The position numbers and the translations under genes are program-made. A stretch of DNA of 64,000 bases from Abelmoschus esculentus (taxonomy: Eukaryota > Streptophyta > Magnoliopsida > Malvales > Malvaceae). The DNA lies in contig JAUCBN010000042.1 of assembly GCA_035048815.1 (NCBI GenBank), positions 15,228,501 through 15,292,500 of the forward strand, read 5' to 3'. Numbering within the stretch: the stretch's first letter is position 1; each line of letters starts with the position of its first letter. The notes below the pieces were generated by a model. It made no database searches and was not told the DNA's origin. It was given only the letters and a program-made list of their open reading frames with translations. Shown here one piece after another: positions 13,184 through 24,632 of the stretch.

Positions 13184-13330
13184 GATTTAGTGAAATGAGA
13201 CGTTAAATCTTTTAAATAAAACTAAATGTTTGAATCACGTTAATATGAATGAAAAATTAGATTAAGAGGGTTATTTTATGTTAAATTTTTATAAAATTCG
13301 ATCCAGATCAGTCGATTAATAAGTCAAATA
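13184..13330 (+). mobile_element. SINE-like element, family 2, degenerate copy
   Basis: This copy aligns by eye with the two copies at 46949-47095 and 47122-47290. It has atttagtgaaatgag at the A-box position, gtttgaatcacg at the B-box position, then gaatgaaaaatt and the shared 3' end cgattaataagtcaaata. It is heavily diverged. Confidence 0.4.
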
Positions 13331-13841
13331 TATATGATTAAACAAAAATATTATTCTATGCTTTAAAATTCCCATCCCCTGTGTTCAACCCCATAATTCA
13401 ACGCCTGTGTTTGATGGACTCTTCCATTGCATAAATCCCCTGTTGACTGTTCATAAACACCGAATTTATGGTCAATCGGTTGTCTGAAGCACCGGCAGAG
13501 TTTGGTGAAGGAGATTACGTCAACTTTTTATTTTTAATTTAGAGAGTTAATGTAAGATTTTCTTTTTAATATATAATTTAAAGATTGAATGTTCATTACT
13601 GAATATTCAATTTTTAGGTACTTAAAATATCGAGTATTCAGTTATTTTAGGTATCTATTTTATTAGTACGTTATTCAAAAAGTTAGTCCATAACATAGTG
13701 AAAAAGAACCCGATAAATACCAAAAGCTGTTCGGTTTTACTGCGATAGTCGAACTAATAATCCAGAATGTTAAGTCTATGTTCTCAACTAATTAGATTTA
13801 CAACTATTCTAGCTAAATACATACACATACAAATATACCTC

Positions 13842-14066
13842 GAGCCCGAGAAATACCAAAAGCTGTTCGGGTTTTTACCTGTGTTGGGCCTGTTCCCGGC
13901 ATTCTCTGTGCCGGGATCTTCCCAACACGGGTTCGAGGCATCTGCATTGCCATATGCTGACTTGTATGCTGGATTTGTTACCGGTGTCTTGGCCATGTAC
14001 GCAACGGTTTGTATTGTTATTACCGAATTCTTTGCTGTTGGTTCAAAGCAGGTTAAGAACTACTGA
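13842..14066 (+). pseudogene. Orphan C-terminal fragment of a hydrophobic protein
   Basis: An open frame ending in TGA at 14064-14066 encodes about 74 residues from EPEKYQKLFGF to GSKQVKNY. It has two hydrophobic, membrane-like stretches (FLPVLGLFPAF and VTGVLAMYATVCIVITEF). GC content is much higher than the flanks, so this is coding-derived. I do not recognise the family. No upstream exons are evident. A mutated second copy of its first 25 bp lies at 13709-13735 (encoding EPDKYQKLFGF), so the locus looks rearranged. It could also be the last exon of a gene whose other exons I cannot see. Confidence 0.4.
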
Positions 14067-15448
14067 GTTGATGTTTTGAACAGCTAAGACATACTGTAAA
14101 GACAAAATCTTTGGTTTTGTTTGCAATGAAGATAGCCATGAAAATGAAGCATTTATTCCTGGTTAAATGCTTGAAAAATACAAATTCCGACAGTATTGAC
14201 AATTTGGGTTTCAGTTGGTAATGGACATGAATCAGACACATAATCTGCAGTTTTCTTACAACCTTATGACAAAACATGCGTAAAAGATAAGAGTAAACAC
14301 ATGGTTTCACGTCAAGATTTGCCTTTTCCCGAAGCTTTTATTCTTTCTTATATCAGATACTAATAGGGTAAAAGACACATAGAATCATTTAACTATCTTC
14401 TCATTCATATTTTTGCCACTCAATTTTTAAAATTTTCAATTTAATAAATGAACTTTCAGATTATTTTTATTTTGATAACTCTGAATTATTTTATTATTAT
14501 TTTGTATGACATGATTTTTTTATTATTTAATATAAAAACAGTTTAAAATAAAAAAATAAAAATTAAACTAAATTATTCGTCGGCCACTGTTCGACTCGTC
14601 GGACGCTACCGTCAACAATCGTAATTGATGATCATTCTGTCTTAAACTTCAACAATCGTTTAATTTCGACCTTAAAATAAATCTTAAAATATAACTATAA
14701 ACCACAAATTCTCTAAAATCAACACCCTTGTAGTTTTTTCCCCATGGTAACAAATGCATAAAATATTTTCTTTATAATATATTATAATTTAATTATTATA
14801 TTATACTCCATATTTATTATATATTATAGTATATCAAAAATTTAAAAACGGGCTACAGACTTACATGGTGACTCCGGCCTTAAACGATCCAGTCAAGGTG
14901 AAATGAAAATCCTATGGGTCGGGTCAGCCGAAAACAATGGCTCATTTGGTAAACGGGCTGCTAAATTTCCGTGTTGACAACCCGGCCGTCGTCCATACAG
15001 TTTATGCAGCCACCATCGGGTCCGCCATTTCAACACCATCAGGTACACGGCGTCGTTTCAAGCAACCTACTACCAAATAAAAATACCTAATTCTTCACTT
15101 TTCTCTCAAAAAATCATATCTTTTTCTTCCCCCCAAATTCAGCAGATGTAAAAGATAAAATTAATAGCAATATAAAGAAACTCCGATTGTTTGTTTCTCT
15201 CTGAATTATAAAGAAACAAAATTTCTCCATTTTTTAAAAAATTGGGTCATCGTCTCTTTGTCTTGTTTCGATTGAAGCTTTTTGTCGTTTGAATCTTAAC
15301 CCTTGAAAGTTAAAAGGTTTTGCATTTAAAGTTTCAGATAAGAAACGAAATCTGCAGAAAAAGAAATCTCTGCGTATTTTTATTTTTATTTATTTCTGTT
15401 TTTTTTTTTTAATTTTGATTTTCTGTGATCGGGAATCAATCGACGACT
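14067..15448. other. Intergenic; AVT3-like promoter and 5' leader at its right end
   Basis: The 14360-14860 part is AT-rich with no gene. The last 500 bp is leader-like: pyrimidine-rich with runs of T, ending directly before the ATG at 15449. Confidence 0.5.
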
Positions 15449-16974
15449 ATGGTGTTCGAAAAGCAACCGGTCGCATCTTCATCGTTGAATAACTTGAAGT
15501 CTCCTTTGCCGAGAGAAGACACACCTCTCGTCGGTAAAGGGAAGCCTTTATCGTCGAAATCCAAGACCTTTGCCAATGTTTTGATTGCCATAGTTGGTGC
15601 CGGGGTTCTGGGTTTGCCTTACGCCTTCAAGCGGACCGGATGGGTCATGGGTCTGCTCTTGCTTTTCTTCGTCGCCAGCTTGACCACTTACTGTATGATG
15701 CTCTTGATTCACACCCGCCGGAAGCTCGAGTCTTTTGATAATGGTTTCGCCAAGATTTCTTCTTTTGGCGATCTGGGTTACGCTGTTTGCGGCACCTTCG
15801 GCAGGTTTGGTTACGTTTCCTCGATTCTATCTCGCTTTTGTTTATTTTTGCTTTTTGGGTGAATTTATATTGATTGTGTTCTTTGTTAGATCAATGGAGT
15901 TTAGGGTTTATTGTTCTTGCTTGAGCTGAGGGTTTATATTGCTTCTCTTATGGAAAATTGTGATTAATTTGGCTAATTTTATGATTAAGAACACAAAAAT
16001 TTCCCTAATTTTCTTAATAATCAATTGACAGGTTTATTGTTGATGTGCTTATTATTCTCTCTCAAGCTGGATTCTGTGTTGGGTATCTCATATTCATCGC
16101 CAACACTCTAACGAATCTATTCAACGGTGAAGTATCGGTAACTTCGAGCTTAACCTTGGGGATGTCGAGTTTCACAGCAAAGAGTTTGTATGTATGGGGG
16201 TGTTTTCCATTTCAATTGGGGTTGAATTCGGTTCCGTCGTTAACCCATTTAGCTCCATTGAGTATTTTTGCCGATGTTGTCGATCTTGGAGCGATGGCGG
16301 TAGTGTTGGTTGAGGACGTGCAACTCATGTTGAAGCAAAGCCGTGAGGTTATCGCTTTTGGAGGTCTCTCCGTTTTCTTCTATGGCATGGGTGTGGCTGT
16401 TTATGCTTTCGAAGGGATCGGTATGGTTTTACCTATAGAATCCGAGATGAAGGATGCATCCAAGTTTGGGAAAATATTGGCACTGAGCATGGGTTTGATT
16501 TCTTTGATATATGGAGCATTTGGTGCGCTTGGTTATCTTGCATTTGGTGCAGAAACACAAGACATTATTACTGCTAATTTAGGGGCAGGTTGGATCAGCA
16601 CTTTGGTTCAGCTAGGTCTTTGCATCAACTTGTTTTTTACCTTCCCATTGATGATGAACCCCGTTTACGAAATCGTCGAGAGGCGATTTTGGGGAGGACG
16701 TTACTGTCTGTGGCTTAGATGGCTTCTGGTTTTGATCGTAAGTTTGGTAGCTCTGTTCGTTCCAAATTTCGCCGATTTCTTGTCTTTGGTTGGAAGTAGC
16801 GTGTGCTGTGGCTTGGGGTTTGTATTGCCAGCATTGTTTCATTTGCTGGTGTTCAAGGAGGAGCTCGGGTGGAAAGGATGGTCTGTGGATGTTGGAATTG
16901 TGACCTTGGGGCTTGTTCTTGGAGTTTCAGGAACTTGGTCTGCTCTCATGGAGATTTTCTCTGTCAAGGTGTAG
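15449..16974 (+). CDS. AVT3-type vacuolar amino-acid transporter, 432 aa
   Basis: Two exons, 15449-15804 and 16032-16974, join in phase 2 to encode 432 residues. The start is the ATG of MVFEKQ; the codons upstream in frame lack an ATG. The cytosolic N-terminus contains LPREDTPLVGKGKPLSS. The amino-acid/auxin permease (AAAP) fold follows, opening with SKTFANVLIAIVGAGVLGLP and continuing with about ten further hydrophobic segments. Arabidopsis AVT3 proteins export neutral amino acids from the vacuole to the cytosol. Family assignment rests on the N-terminal signature and remembered similarity to AVT3A-C. No lesions were seen. Confidence 0.9.
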
Positions 16975-17411
16975 AGGTCCGTTGACACGATTAATCCGAC
17001 CCCGGAACTTCGCCTGCTTTCATGGAGGTTTTCATCTGTGAAGGTGTGGAGGTACAGTGTCGAATCGAAGATGAAGTTTTGAACTGCTTCGCGATATCGT
17101 CGTCGACACCCTAGTGTGTAACATTAGTTGTGCTATAATCACCATCACCTATTCTGTATGATATTACAATGTCTGCGTGCAATGAAACTATTCAATTTGT
17201 TTTCCAGATTGATTGTTCATACTTCATTTTTCCTGTAAGTCACTCCCTTACTCGTATTCATGAATCCGAAACAACATGCTTCAGAAACAGTTGAACCAGG
17301 CTTCTGTGTTTTCGGTTCTGATCTAGGACAGCACCAGGGAAGGTGCTGTTCTTGTTGGATCGATTCGTCGGAGATAGAGTTCTTGCCGTATCTAGAGCCG
17401 GTGTCTTAGTC

Positions 17412-17457
17412 ACATTCTGAGAACCACCGCCTACGACTGTCACCGTTCTCAGAATGT
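17412..17457. repeat. Perfect 13-bp inverted repeat
   Basis: The arm acattctgagaac (17412-17424) is exactly reverse-complemented at 17445-17457 across a 20-nt GC-rich loop. It lies about 440 bp past the transporter stop codon. It could be an RNA hairpin or a relic of a foldback element. Confidence 0.6.
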
Positions 17458-18717
17458 CTCTTCACCACTGTCTATTCAAAGTAAAACTCGATTTGAAAAA
17501 ATCAAATAGCATGACTCGAGACAAAAATACTTAATTCGTTTTGATTGGATTTAAAATTTTATATATTCAACTTAACTTGAAAAAACTTCAAATAAAATTA
17601 ATCGTAAAATGAAATTTTAAATAACTCAAAATTTTTAAAAATTAAATAATTTATTTTCAAGTTCCAGCTGAATCCCTTAAATTTTTACTATATATACTGA
17701 TATGTAAAAATAAAAAAAATATTATTACTTATAAAAAACTATAAAATGAATAAATATATATACACATTTTATAAAATTATAAAAAAATATTTAAATTACA
17801 ATCATATTATACTATAATAATAAATAATTATAAATAATTTTTTATAAAAAAATTAAAAATTTAATTTAACTCGATTTAATCAAAATATTTAAATTTAAAT
17901 AAATTTAATAAATAAAATTTAAATTATAAAATATAATAAATCTTGACATCCACTTTCTGACATTCTCATGGTCTGCGTGATTCTTTTAAATTTTATGGGC
18001 ACATGTGCCGTGGGAGTTCACTTAAGATTTCGTTTTTAGAAATTCGATGCATTTAATAAATATATTATTTATTTCATTAAAAAAACATTAAAAGAAACAA
18101 TAATATAAAAAATGAAAAATTTGTTGCCATTTTGAATTTCATAATATGGTAACTATAAATTTTAATGATATATTTTTTACTTTGATATTCTTATGGTGAT
18201 CGGTGAATATACGATATAGTCCAGTAAGCTAAAAAAAACTTTTTATAATACGATAATTATAAGTTTAGAGTTTAGGGTTTAAGTTATAAGAATAATTTTA
18301 AGATTTATAATTAAATTTAAAGTTTAAATTTTAAAGATTAAAAGATAGAAGATAGATTTAAATTTTGTAGTTGAAAAAATATTATATAATTTTTTTTATA
18401 CAATTTATGTATCAGAATATAATCTTTAAAACAATGTAAAAGCACTTATTAAAAATATTCATTATTTGATAGTAAAACTGTATAAAACATTATAAATTTT
18501 AAGTATTTAAATTTTAAATTTAAAAATATTAATTAATAAATCTTAGTTTTATAATATATTTAATAATTTTAAAAAGAAAATTTCACGAGTGTCGAACACC
18601 ACCGACGTTGAATATTGTTGAACATCATTAAATTGATTAATGAAAATTAAAAATTCTAAGGACTTAACACATAATTAATAATTGAAAATAAAATTTTAAA
18701 TAAATTATTTTTTACAA

Positions 18718-19065
18718 GAAAAACTACATTGATGATCACCTAAATATCATTTTTTTTATTTTGATTGTTCAACTAAGATTTTTAACAAAATCGCCATGAA
18801 TGTTTTATTTCGTTATCGTTTTGGTCACCGACCATTAAATATTTAACGAATATTATGACACAATATAATTTAATAATAATTTTAAAAAATTATTATATTA
18901 TATCAATTTAATCCTAATAAAAATAATTCATTAAATAGTTAAATTAAACTTAAATTCCTCACCCTTTTCTTCTTCTTTTGCAACAGTATCACTCTGAAAA
19001 TTATTTAATTTAATTGGGTGACGAAAAAAAAAAATAATAGTTGGATGATTACTTATATAATTTTT
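18718..19065. mobile_element. Possible MITE with diverged terminal inverted repeats
   Basis: The left end (tgatgatcacctaaatatca followed by a T-run) resembles the reverse complement of the right end (agtaatcatccaactattat followed by a T-run). The match is roughly three in four positions. Target duplications are not clear. Confidence 0.3.
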
Positions 19066-20207
19066 TTATAAAAAATAATTTAATTAGAATTTTATTTAAA
19101 ATAATTATTAACTATACGTTAAATCCTTAAAATTTTTATTTTTTTATTAATTAATTTAACGATATTTAACGATATTCAGCACTAATAATGTTCAACAATA
19201 TTTAACATTACAAAATCATTTTTTTAAAAATATTTATAAGAAAATTATTCCAAGTTCCACTAGAGAGCCTAGGTTCATAATTATTTTAGTCTGTCACTTT
19301 GACTACAATCTCCATTACCTTTCTAGATAGGAATCATTAAAAATTTCCAAAAGTAGACTTTTTTATGATGAAATTTGATAATTCTAGATATATAAATATG
19401 AATTTATATTTAATATATTGTCGGATTAAAATTTTTTATAAATTTATTAATTTTAAAATTTATGATTTTTATTCTAAATGTTTAAAATTTAAAAATAATT
19501 ATTAGAATTTATTAGTACTGTAATTTATAATTTAAAGATTAAAACTTAAGCTTTGACATAAAATAACTTTAAAAATTAATTTTACAGACTAAATTTTAAT
19601 TATTATTTTAAAATTTTAATCTCGTAAATTTTATAAGAATATAACAATATAATATAACTATATATTCTAGACGAATATTATTTTTGCGTTCTATCAATTT
19701 TAGTTATGCTTTTCTATAAATTTAATTATAATTAGAGATGTAATAATTAACTTTTCTTTATATTTAATAACGGATAATTATATAATATACTGTCAATAAA
19801 AAATTAATTTTAAAAATATTTTAAATTTAGGTTTAAAAATTTAATTTAGAACGTGGGTTTTGAAGTTTAGACTTAATAATCTAAAAATTAATAATTATGA
19901 ATAAAATTTAAAATTTTTAAATTAAAATCTAAATTATCATTGTATTATCATAAACCTTAAAATATAATATTAACTTTAAATTTTAACCCTTAAATTATAC
20001 ATCATAAACCGAGTTTATAAATTTATGTTCAAGTTATTTTAAAATTAGATTAATCTGAATATATTTAATTATTAATTTTGTCTGAATTTGTCTGAATTTG
20101 AAATTTTTTGACTTGAAAGAAAAAGAGCAAGAGCAAGTGAGGATTTTTGTTCCTCACTCAGTGGCATTTGCAGCTGTCTCCAGCACATTTCCCTCCCTTC
20201 CTCCTTC

Positions 20208-20216
20208 TATTTATAG
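20208..20216 (+). promoter_or_regulatory. TATA-like box of the EXORDIUM-like gene
   Basis: The sequence ctatttata lies about 72 bp before the ATG at 20288, with a CT/CCG-rich leader in between. Confidence 0.5.
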
Positions 20217-20287
20217 CTACTTCCGTCCCTCTATATCTCCACCGCCGCCGTTACCACCACCGTCTCCAACTATATCCGTTCCCAAAA

Positions 20288-21334
20288 ATGTCTCTTCACC
20301 ACTTTCTATTTTCCTTTCTATTACTCACATTCTCCGCCACTACTTCAGCTGCTGCTACAAAGAAGCAAACTTTAAACACCCAAGAAGAAGAATTCTTTAA
20401 CCCAAAGCTTCCCCCGAGAACCCTTTCGTCGTCGAAAAAACTCGAAGGCTCGTCGAATCTCGTCGACCTTCGCTACCATATGGGTCCGGTTCTTTCGTCT
20501 TCGCCGATCAACATTTATCTTATTTGGTATGGTCGTTGGTCAGAATCACAAAAGCTTGTTATTAAAGACTTTATCACCTCTATCTCCCCTTCCGCCGCCG
20601 CTTCTTCGCCGTCGCCTTCCGTTTCCGAGTGGTGGAAAACCGTTTCACTTTATACCGACCAGACCGGAGCCAACGTTTCCAGGAACCTCGTCGTGGCTAA
20701 AGAGCACTCGGACACGCGTTACTCTCACGGGTATCATCTCACACGACTCTCCGTCCAGCAAGTCATCGCCACCGCCGTTAAAGCAGCGCATTTCCCCGTC
20801 GACCACCGTAGCGGGATCTATTTAATCCTCACCGCCCACGACGTCACCGTCCAAGATTTCTGTCGTGCCGTTTGCGGCTTCCATTACTTCACATTCCCGT
20901 CCATGGTGGGCTACACTCTTCCCTATGCATGGATCGGGAACTCGGGAAAACAATGCCCCGAGGTCTGCGCCTACCCCTTCACCGTCCCAGGGTACATGGG
21001 AGGCGGAGGCCCGGGTGCGCTAGTCCCGCCGAACGGAGACGTCGGCTTGGACGGGATGATTAGTGTGATCGCCCACGAGTTAGCCGAGCTGTCTACAAAT
21101 CCACTGGTGAACGCGTGGTATGCCGGGGAGGACCCGACCGCCCCCACGGAGATCGGAGACCTATGTGAAGGGTTATACGGTACCGGCGGCGGCGGCGGAT
21201 ATATAGGACAAGTTACGAGAGACGGACAAGGTAGGACTTATAATATGAACGGCCATAAAGGAAGGAAATTTTTGGTTCAATGGGTTTGGAGCCCTACGAT
21301 CAAAGCTTGTGCCGGTCCAAATGCCATTGATTAA
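20288..21334 (+). CDS. EXORDIUM-like secreted protein, 348 aa
   Basis: This intronless gene begins at the ATG of MSLHHFLFSFLLLTF. That start is chosen because a classical signal peptide follows at once (ending near TTSAAA), whereas the longer upstream frame lies in the leader. The mature protein has the plant phosphate-induced (PHI-1/EXO) domain: NIYLIWYGRW, VSEWWKTVSLYTDQTGANVS, then VCGFHYF, YAWIGNSGKQCPEVCAYPF and MISVIAHELAELSTNPLVNAWY. The HELAE motif near residue 260 resembles a zinc-protease helix but is typical of the EXO family. Members act in the cell wall or apoplast in brassinosteroid-dependent growth and carbon response. The length suits the EXL branch. GC content is high and no lesions were found. 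Confidence 0.92.
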   Translation: MSLHHFLFSFLLLTFSATTSAAATKKQTLNTQEEEFFNPKLPPRTLSSSKKLEGSSNLVDLRYHMGPVLSSSPINIYLIWYGRWSESQKLVIKDFITSISPSAAASSPSPSVSEWWKTVSLYTDQTGANVSRNLVVAKEHSDTRYSHGYHLTRLSVQQVIATAVKAAHFPVDHRSGIYLILTAHDVTVQDFCRAVCGFHYFTFPSMVGYTLPYAWIGNSGKQCPEVCAYPFTVPGYMGGGGPGALVPPNGDVGLDGMISVIAHELAELSTNPLVNAWYAGEDPTAPTEIGDLCEGLYGTGGGGGYIGQVTRDGQGRTYNMNGHKGRKFLVQWVWSPTIKACAGPNAID

Positions 21335-22132
21335 ATTCCCAATTTTTTCTCATTATTAATATTTTAAAATTTTTAATGTTTTTTAAGAAAAATAAAAGTT
21401 GTTTATATTTAAGTTTTATTTACATAAATTATTTTATTTTAATAATTAAAAGAACAACTAAAGTTATTTATAAGATTTTATTTGCTAAATATTTAACTCT
21501 TTATTTTTTTAACATAATTAAAGGGTTTCACTTAATAATATTATTTTTAAGGATTGAGTCCTCTATTTCAGTGTATGATATTTTTAACAAAATATTATTA
21601 TTATACGTAGACAAATATTTGATATATTTTTATAATAATTAATAAATTAAATATACATATATATATATATTTAATTCACTAATTATATATAAAATTATAA
21701 ATTATCGGTCCATTGTCTTGGTCAACGTGACAGTGTCAAAAAAGTTGAAAGTTGTTATAATTGGAATAGTTTATGTACGGACAAAACTAATGAGCATGGA
21801 TTTCCATGTATAATTAACGAATTCGAGATAAAATATAAATATTTAAAAATAAAAATAAAATATAAATATTTAAAATAAAAAATAAATTTATAAATTAAAA
21901 TCTAATATAAATACCAAACTATTTATATCTGTCCTCTTTTGAATAAATGAAAGCAAGGTGAACCAGAAAAGTCCAAACCTTAATCTACAGATCCAGCTAA
22001 TATTTGGGACCCCCAGAAAATATGAGAATGTACATGATGGGACTTACCCTACACTGACCATGCCCAGGCAATCAGTATTTTTTCTTATCTGGTGTCACCA
22101 TTTATTTAGAAGTAAATATAACTCGATTCACA

Positions 22133-22275
22133 CAAGCCCTTTAACTCAAATGGTTAAAGTAACGGTTGTTCTTAGAGCTCATGGGTTTGAGCACTAGCGA
22201 TACTAACAGAGTGATTGAGCGATCAATATTAAATGGTGGAGATTATATTCTAAAACAGATACTACTGTCAACATG
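22133..22275 (+). mobile_element. tRNA-derived SINE, family 1, copy A
   Basis: The copy contains agccctttaactcaaatggt with a decayed A-box, then gggtttgagcac (B-box-like), tgattgagcgatcaat, and ggagattatattctaaaaca. It matches the family body seen at 43303-43474. The 3' end diverges after actactgt. Confidence 0.7.
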
Positions 22276-22880
22276 GCTCTATCACTGACTACTCAGATAT
22301 TTTATTCTGATGAGATGTAACCAACTTTGAGAGTATCAAGTTTCTAATGTTAAACAAATTAAATTATAATTTAACTTTTTAAGATCATTAATTAACTGAG
22401 TAATCATAGATACTTTATATTATCTTATTTTATATAAACTTAAAATCAATACTTACATTATCAATATAATATAAAAAATATTATTTTATTTTATTTTTTT
22501 TATTTTATTCATCAAATCAAATTAAATCAATGTTAAGTTCATTTCGTAGGCAAAAACTCCCTTTAAATTGTGACCCAATCATTGAGATCTCTAACAATTA
22601 AACAAATAGTAAATATGAATCCTTTGAGTAGTCTTAATAAAAATAAAATACTATTTATTTAAAAAATTAATATTAAATTAATTTAAATTATAAGATAATA
22701 TATATTTTAACCTTCTGATAATATATATATATTTTATAAATAAAATAATTAAATTAAACGTCATTATTTTCTTCTACATATTAACACCAAGGGAATTGGT
22801 CAACCTGTTCATTAATTATCCTACCATGGGAACAACCTATTTTTGTCAATGGACATGCCGCCATATGGTCCATGCAACTT

Positions 22881-22899
22881 ATGGCATGGCATGGCATGG
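22881..22899. repeat. (ATGGC)n short microsatellite
   Basis: Almost four units of atggc. Confidence 0.8.
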
Positions 22900-23183
22900 T
22901 CCATACATATATATTTATATGTTAATTCACAACTTTGTTATAAAATTATATATGAAAAGATTATAAAAATCGGTCTAACAAAATAATATATTAATTTTCT
23001 TAAAAATTAGAATAAAAAATTATGTTCATATTAAATTTTTATAAAATTTAATTTAAATTAATAGAATATAAATAATAAAGTAAAATAATAATAGAAACCT
23101 ATTATTTTAGCCTTAAGTCTTATTTAGTGACGAATCTTTTATTATAAAATATTAAAAAGAGAAAATAGTGGCATTCACAAAAA

Positions 23184-24176
23184 TATGGTAAAAGTACCTT
23201 AACAGTCCCTGTACCATATTTTAAATTATATTTTGGTATTTTTGTGAAGGTCACTCATAGTTGGATATAAAAAACTCATGAAGCTTTGGAATGAATGGTT
23301 ATCGGTGGGAAATTTATAAGGTGAGTATAAAACTTAAGGCGTATGGGTTATTATTAAACCGGAATGAGATAAAATTCTTTGAGCAAAGATTATGTAAAGA
23401 AGTTTGGTAATGTCTCGACATTTATTTATCTCGTGATTGGTTATACTAAATAGATTGCTAATAAAGGATAGAATGCTTAGGTGAGGAGTTCATTTGAACC
23501 CACATTACTTGTTATGTGGAGAAGAGTTTGAATCTAGGGATCATCTTTTCGATGAATGCCCGTTCATGTTGCAAATATGATTTATTTTAATACAAGATTA
23601 CAATCTGTTATTTCAGTGCAGCAGATGAAATGAGCTACTGAAATGGATGTAGTGTGTAGGAAAAGGTAAAATCATGAAGGCTATACTGGTTTGATTAGTT
23701 TGGTGCAGCTTAAACTATTATTTATGGCAAGAGTGAAACTTCAGAAGCCATGGCAAACAATCAAGGGCGGTCTGAGATGTTTCTATTCGTATAAAAAAAT
23801 ATATTCGTGCTAGGATCACTGAGTGTAATAGCATAAAAATTTTAAATAATTCTATAACTTTTAAATGACGACTTTATTAGAGAGTACATTTATATAATGG
23901 ATTCTATATGTACATCTTATATAACTATTGTACTACGATTTTTAGATGAATAAAATTTAATTTATAAAAAAATACATTTTAAAAAAAAGGAGTTAAGGTC
24001 ATGAAGCTATTGGACGGTTTATCAATGTAACCCAAAGAATCAAATTTTTTTAAAGGAACAATTTTGTTTTTTTCTTCTTCAAAATGTACATGGACTAATT
24101 TGTTTATTTTTAAAATAAAAGGACGACAATGCAATCTCAGTTACAGTACAGGGATTGATGTGGTACTTTTACCATA
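23184..24176. mobile_element. Inverted-repeat element, about 0.99 kb, containing a LINE remnant
   Basis: The left end tatggtaaaagtacc (23184-23198), followed by cagtccctgtacc, is matched in reverse complement at the right end (24162-24176), where the exact 15-bp repeat is preceded by tacagtacagggatt. These are terminal inverted repeats of about 35 bp with small differences. The interior is not typical MITE sequence throughout: it holds degraded LINE coding DNA. Confidence 0.6.
23290..23996 (+). mobile_element. LINE (non-LTR retrotransposon) 3' remnant with zf-RVT motif
   Basis: One frame, broken by stop codons, reads HYLLCGEEFESRDHLFDECPF. This is the zinc-binding domain found after plant LINE reverse transcriptases (C-x2-C, then ESRDHLF-ECPF). 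A 3' region ending gatgaataaaatttaatttat plus an A-rich tail follows at about 23945-23996, as at LINE 3' ends. The element is dead. Confidence 0.65.
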
Positions 24177-24328
24177 AAGCTAAATAATAATTCCATTGGT
24201 AATGAATTCTTTTTCAAACCAAAATGTTTGAATTGCTTCTCTCTGCTGGAAATCGAAGTCCCTGAAATTTCGTCAGATTGTAATAAATATTGACTTATTT
24301 ATTTTCATAGCATTCTTGGACACGGCAG

Positions 24329-24360
24329 TTGACCCAAGTTAAACCTTCCAGTCTATATAT
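24329..24360 (+). promoter_or_regulatory. W-box and TATA of the RLCK gene
   Basis: TTGACC (a W-box core bound by WRKY factors) is at 24329-24334 and tatatat ends at 24360. Both lie about 270-300 bp before the ATG at 24633. A W-box would suit a defence-linked kinase, but this is inference from motif alone. Confidence 0.4.
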
Positions 24361-24632
24361 TACCCGCGAACAAGCTTCCAGCTTTAAAACATCCAAAGAC
24401 TTTTTCATTTTTATGTTCTTTGATTTTGTTTTTTGGTGGAAAATTTAGTTACTTTTGTTATAATTCCTGTTGTTCAAGCTGAATTTCCTTGAATTACATA
24501 AAGAAGAGCAAAGAAAAACAATAGGAACCCTTTTTTCAAATCTTTATTTGGATGGTTGAATTCTTTTATCATCAACTAGTTTTGGATATTCTGTATTCTG
24601 AATAAAAAAGAAATCTTTACCAGTTTTTGAAG

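Larger units (their letters stand above)
16975..20207. other. Intergenic, extremely AT-rich
   Basis: The first 500 bp is the AVT3-like 3' flank, with a GC-richer patch at 17250-17460 that holds a 13-bp inverted repeat. From 17500 to 20090 the DNA is low-complexity AT with no coding signal. A weak inverted-repeat element lies at about 18718-19065. Confidence 0.55.
21335..24328. other. Intergenic with a SINE, a nested LINE remnant and a microsatellite
   Basis: No cellular gene is supported. The left part is AT-rich. Mobile-element remnants are listed separately at 22133, 23184 and 23290. Confidence 0.6.

Noticed and set aside
15425..15448. Upstream extension of the AVT3-like gene
   Set aside because: It begins at GTG; the first ATG in frame is 15449 and gives the family N-terminus.
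20147..20287. N-terminal extension of the EXORDIUM-like protein
   Set aside because: The TATA-like box at 20208 lies within it, and the ATG at 20288 gives a proper signal peptide.
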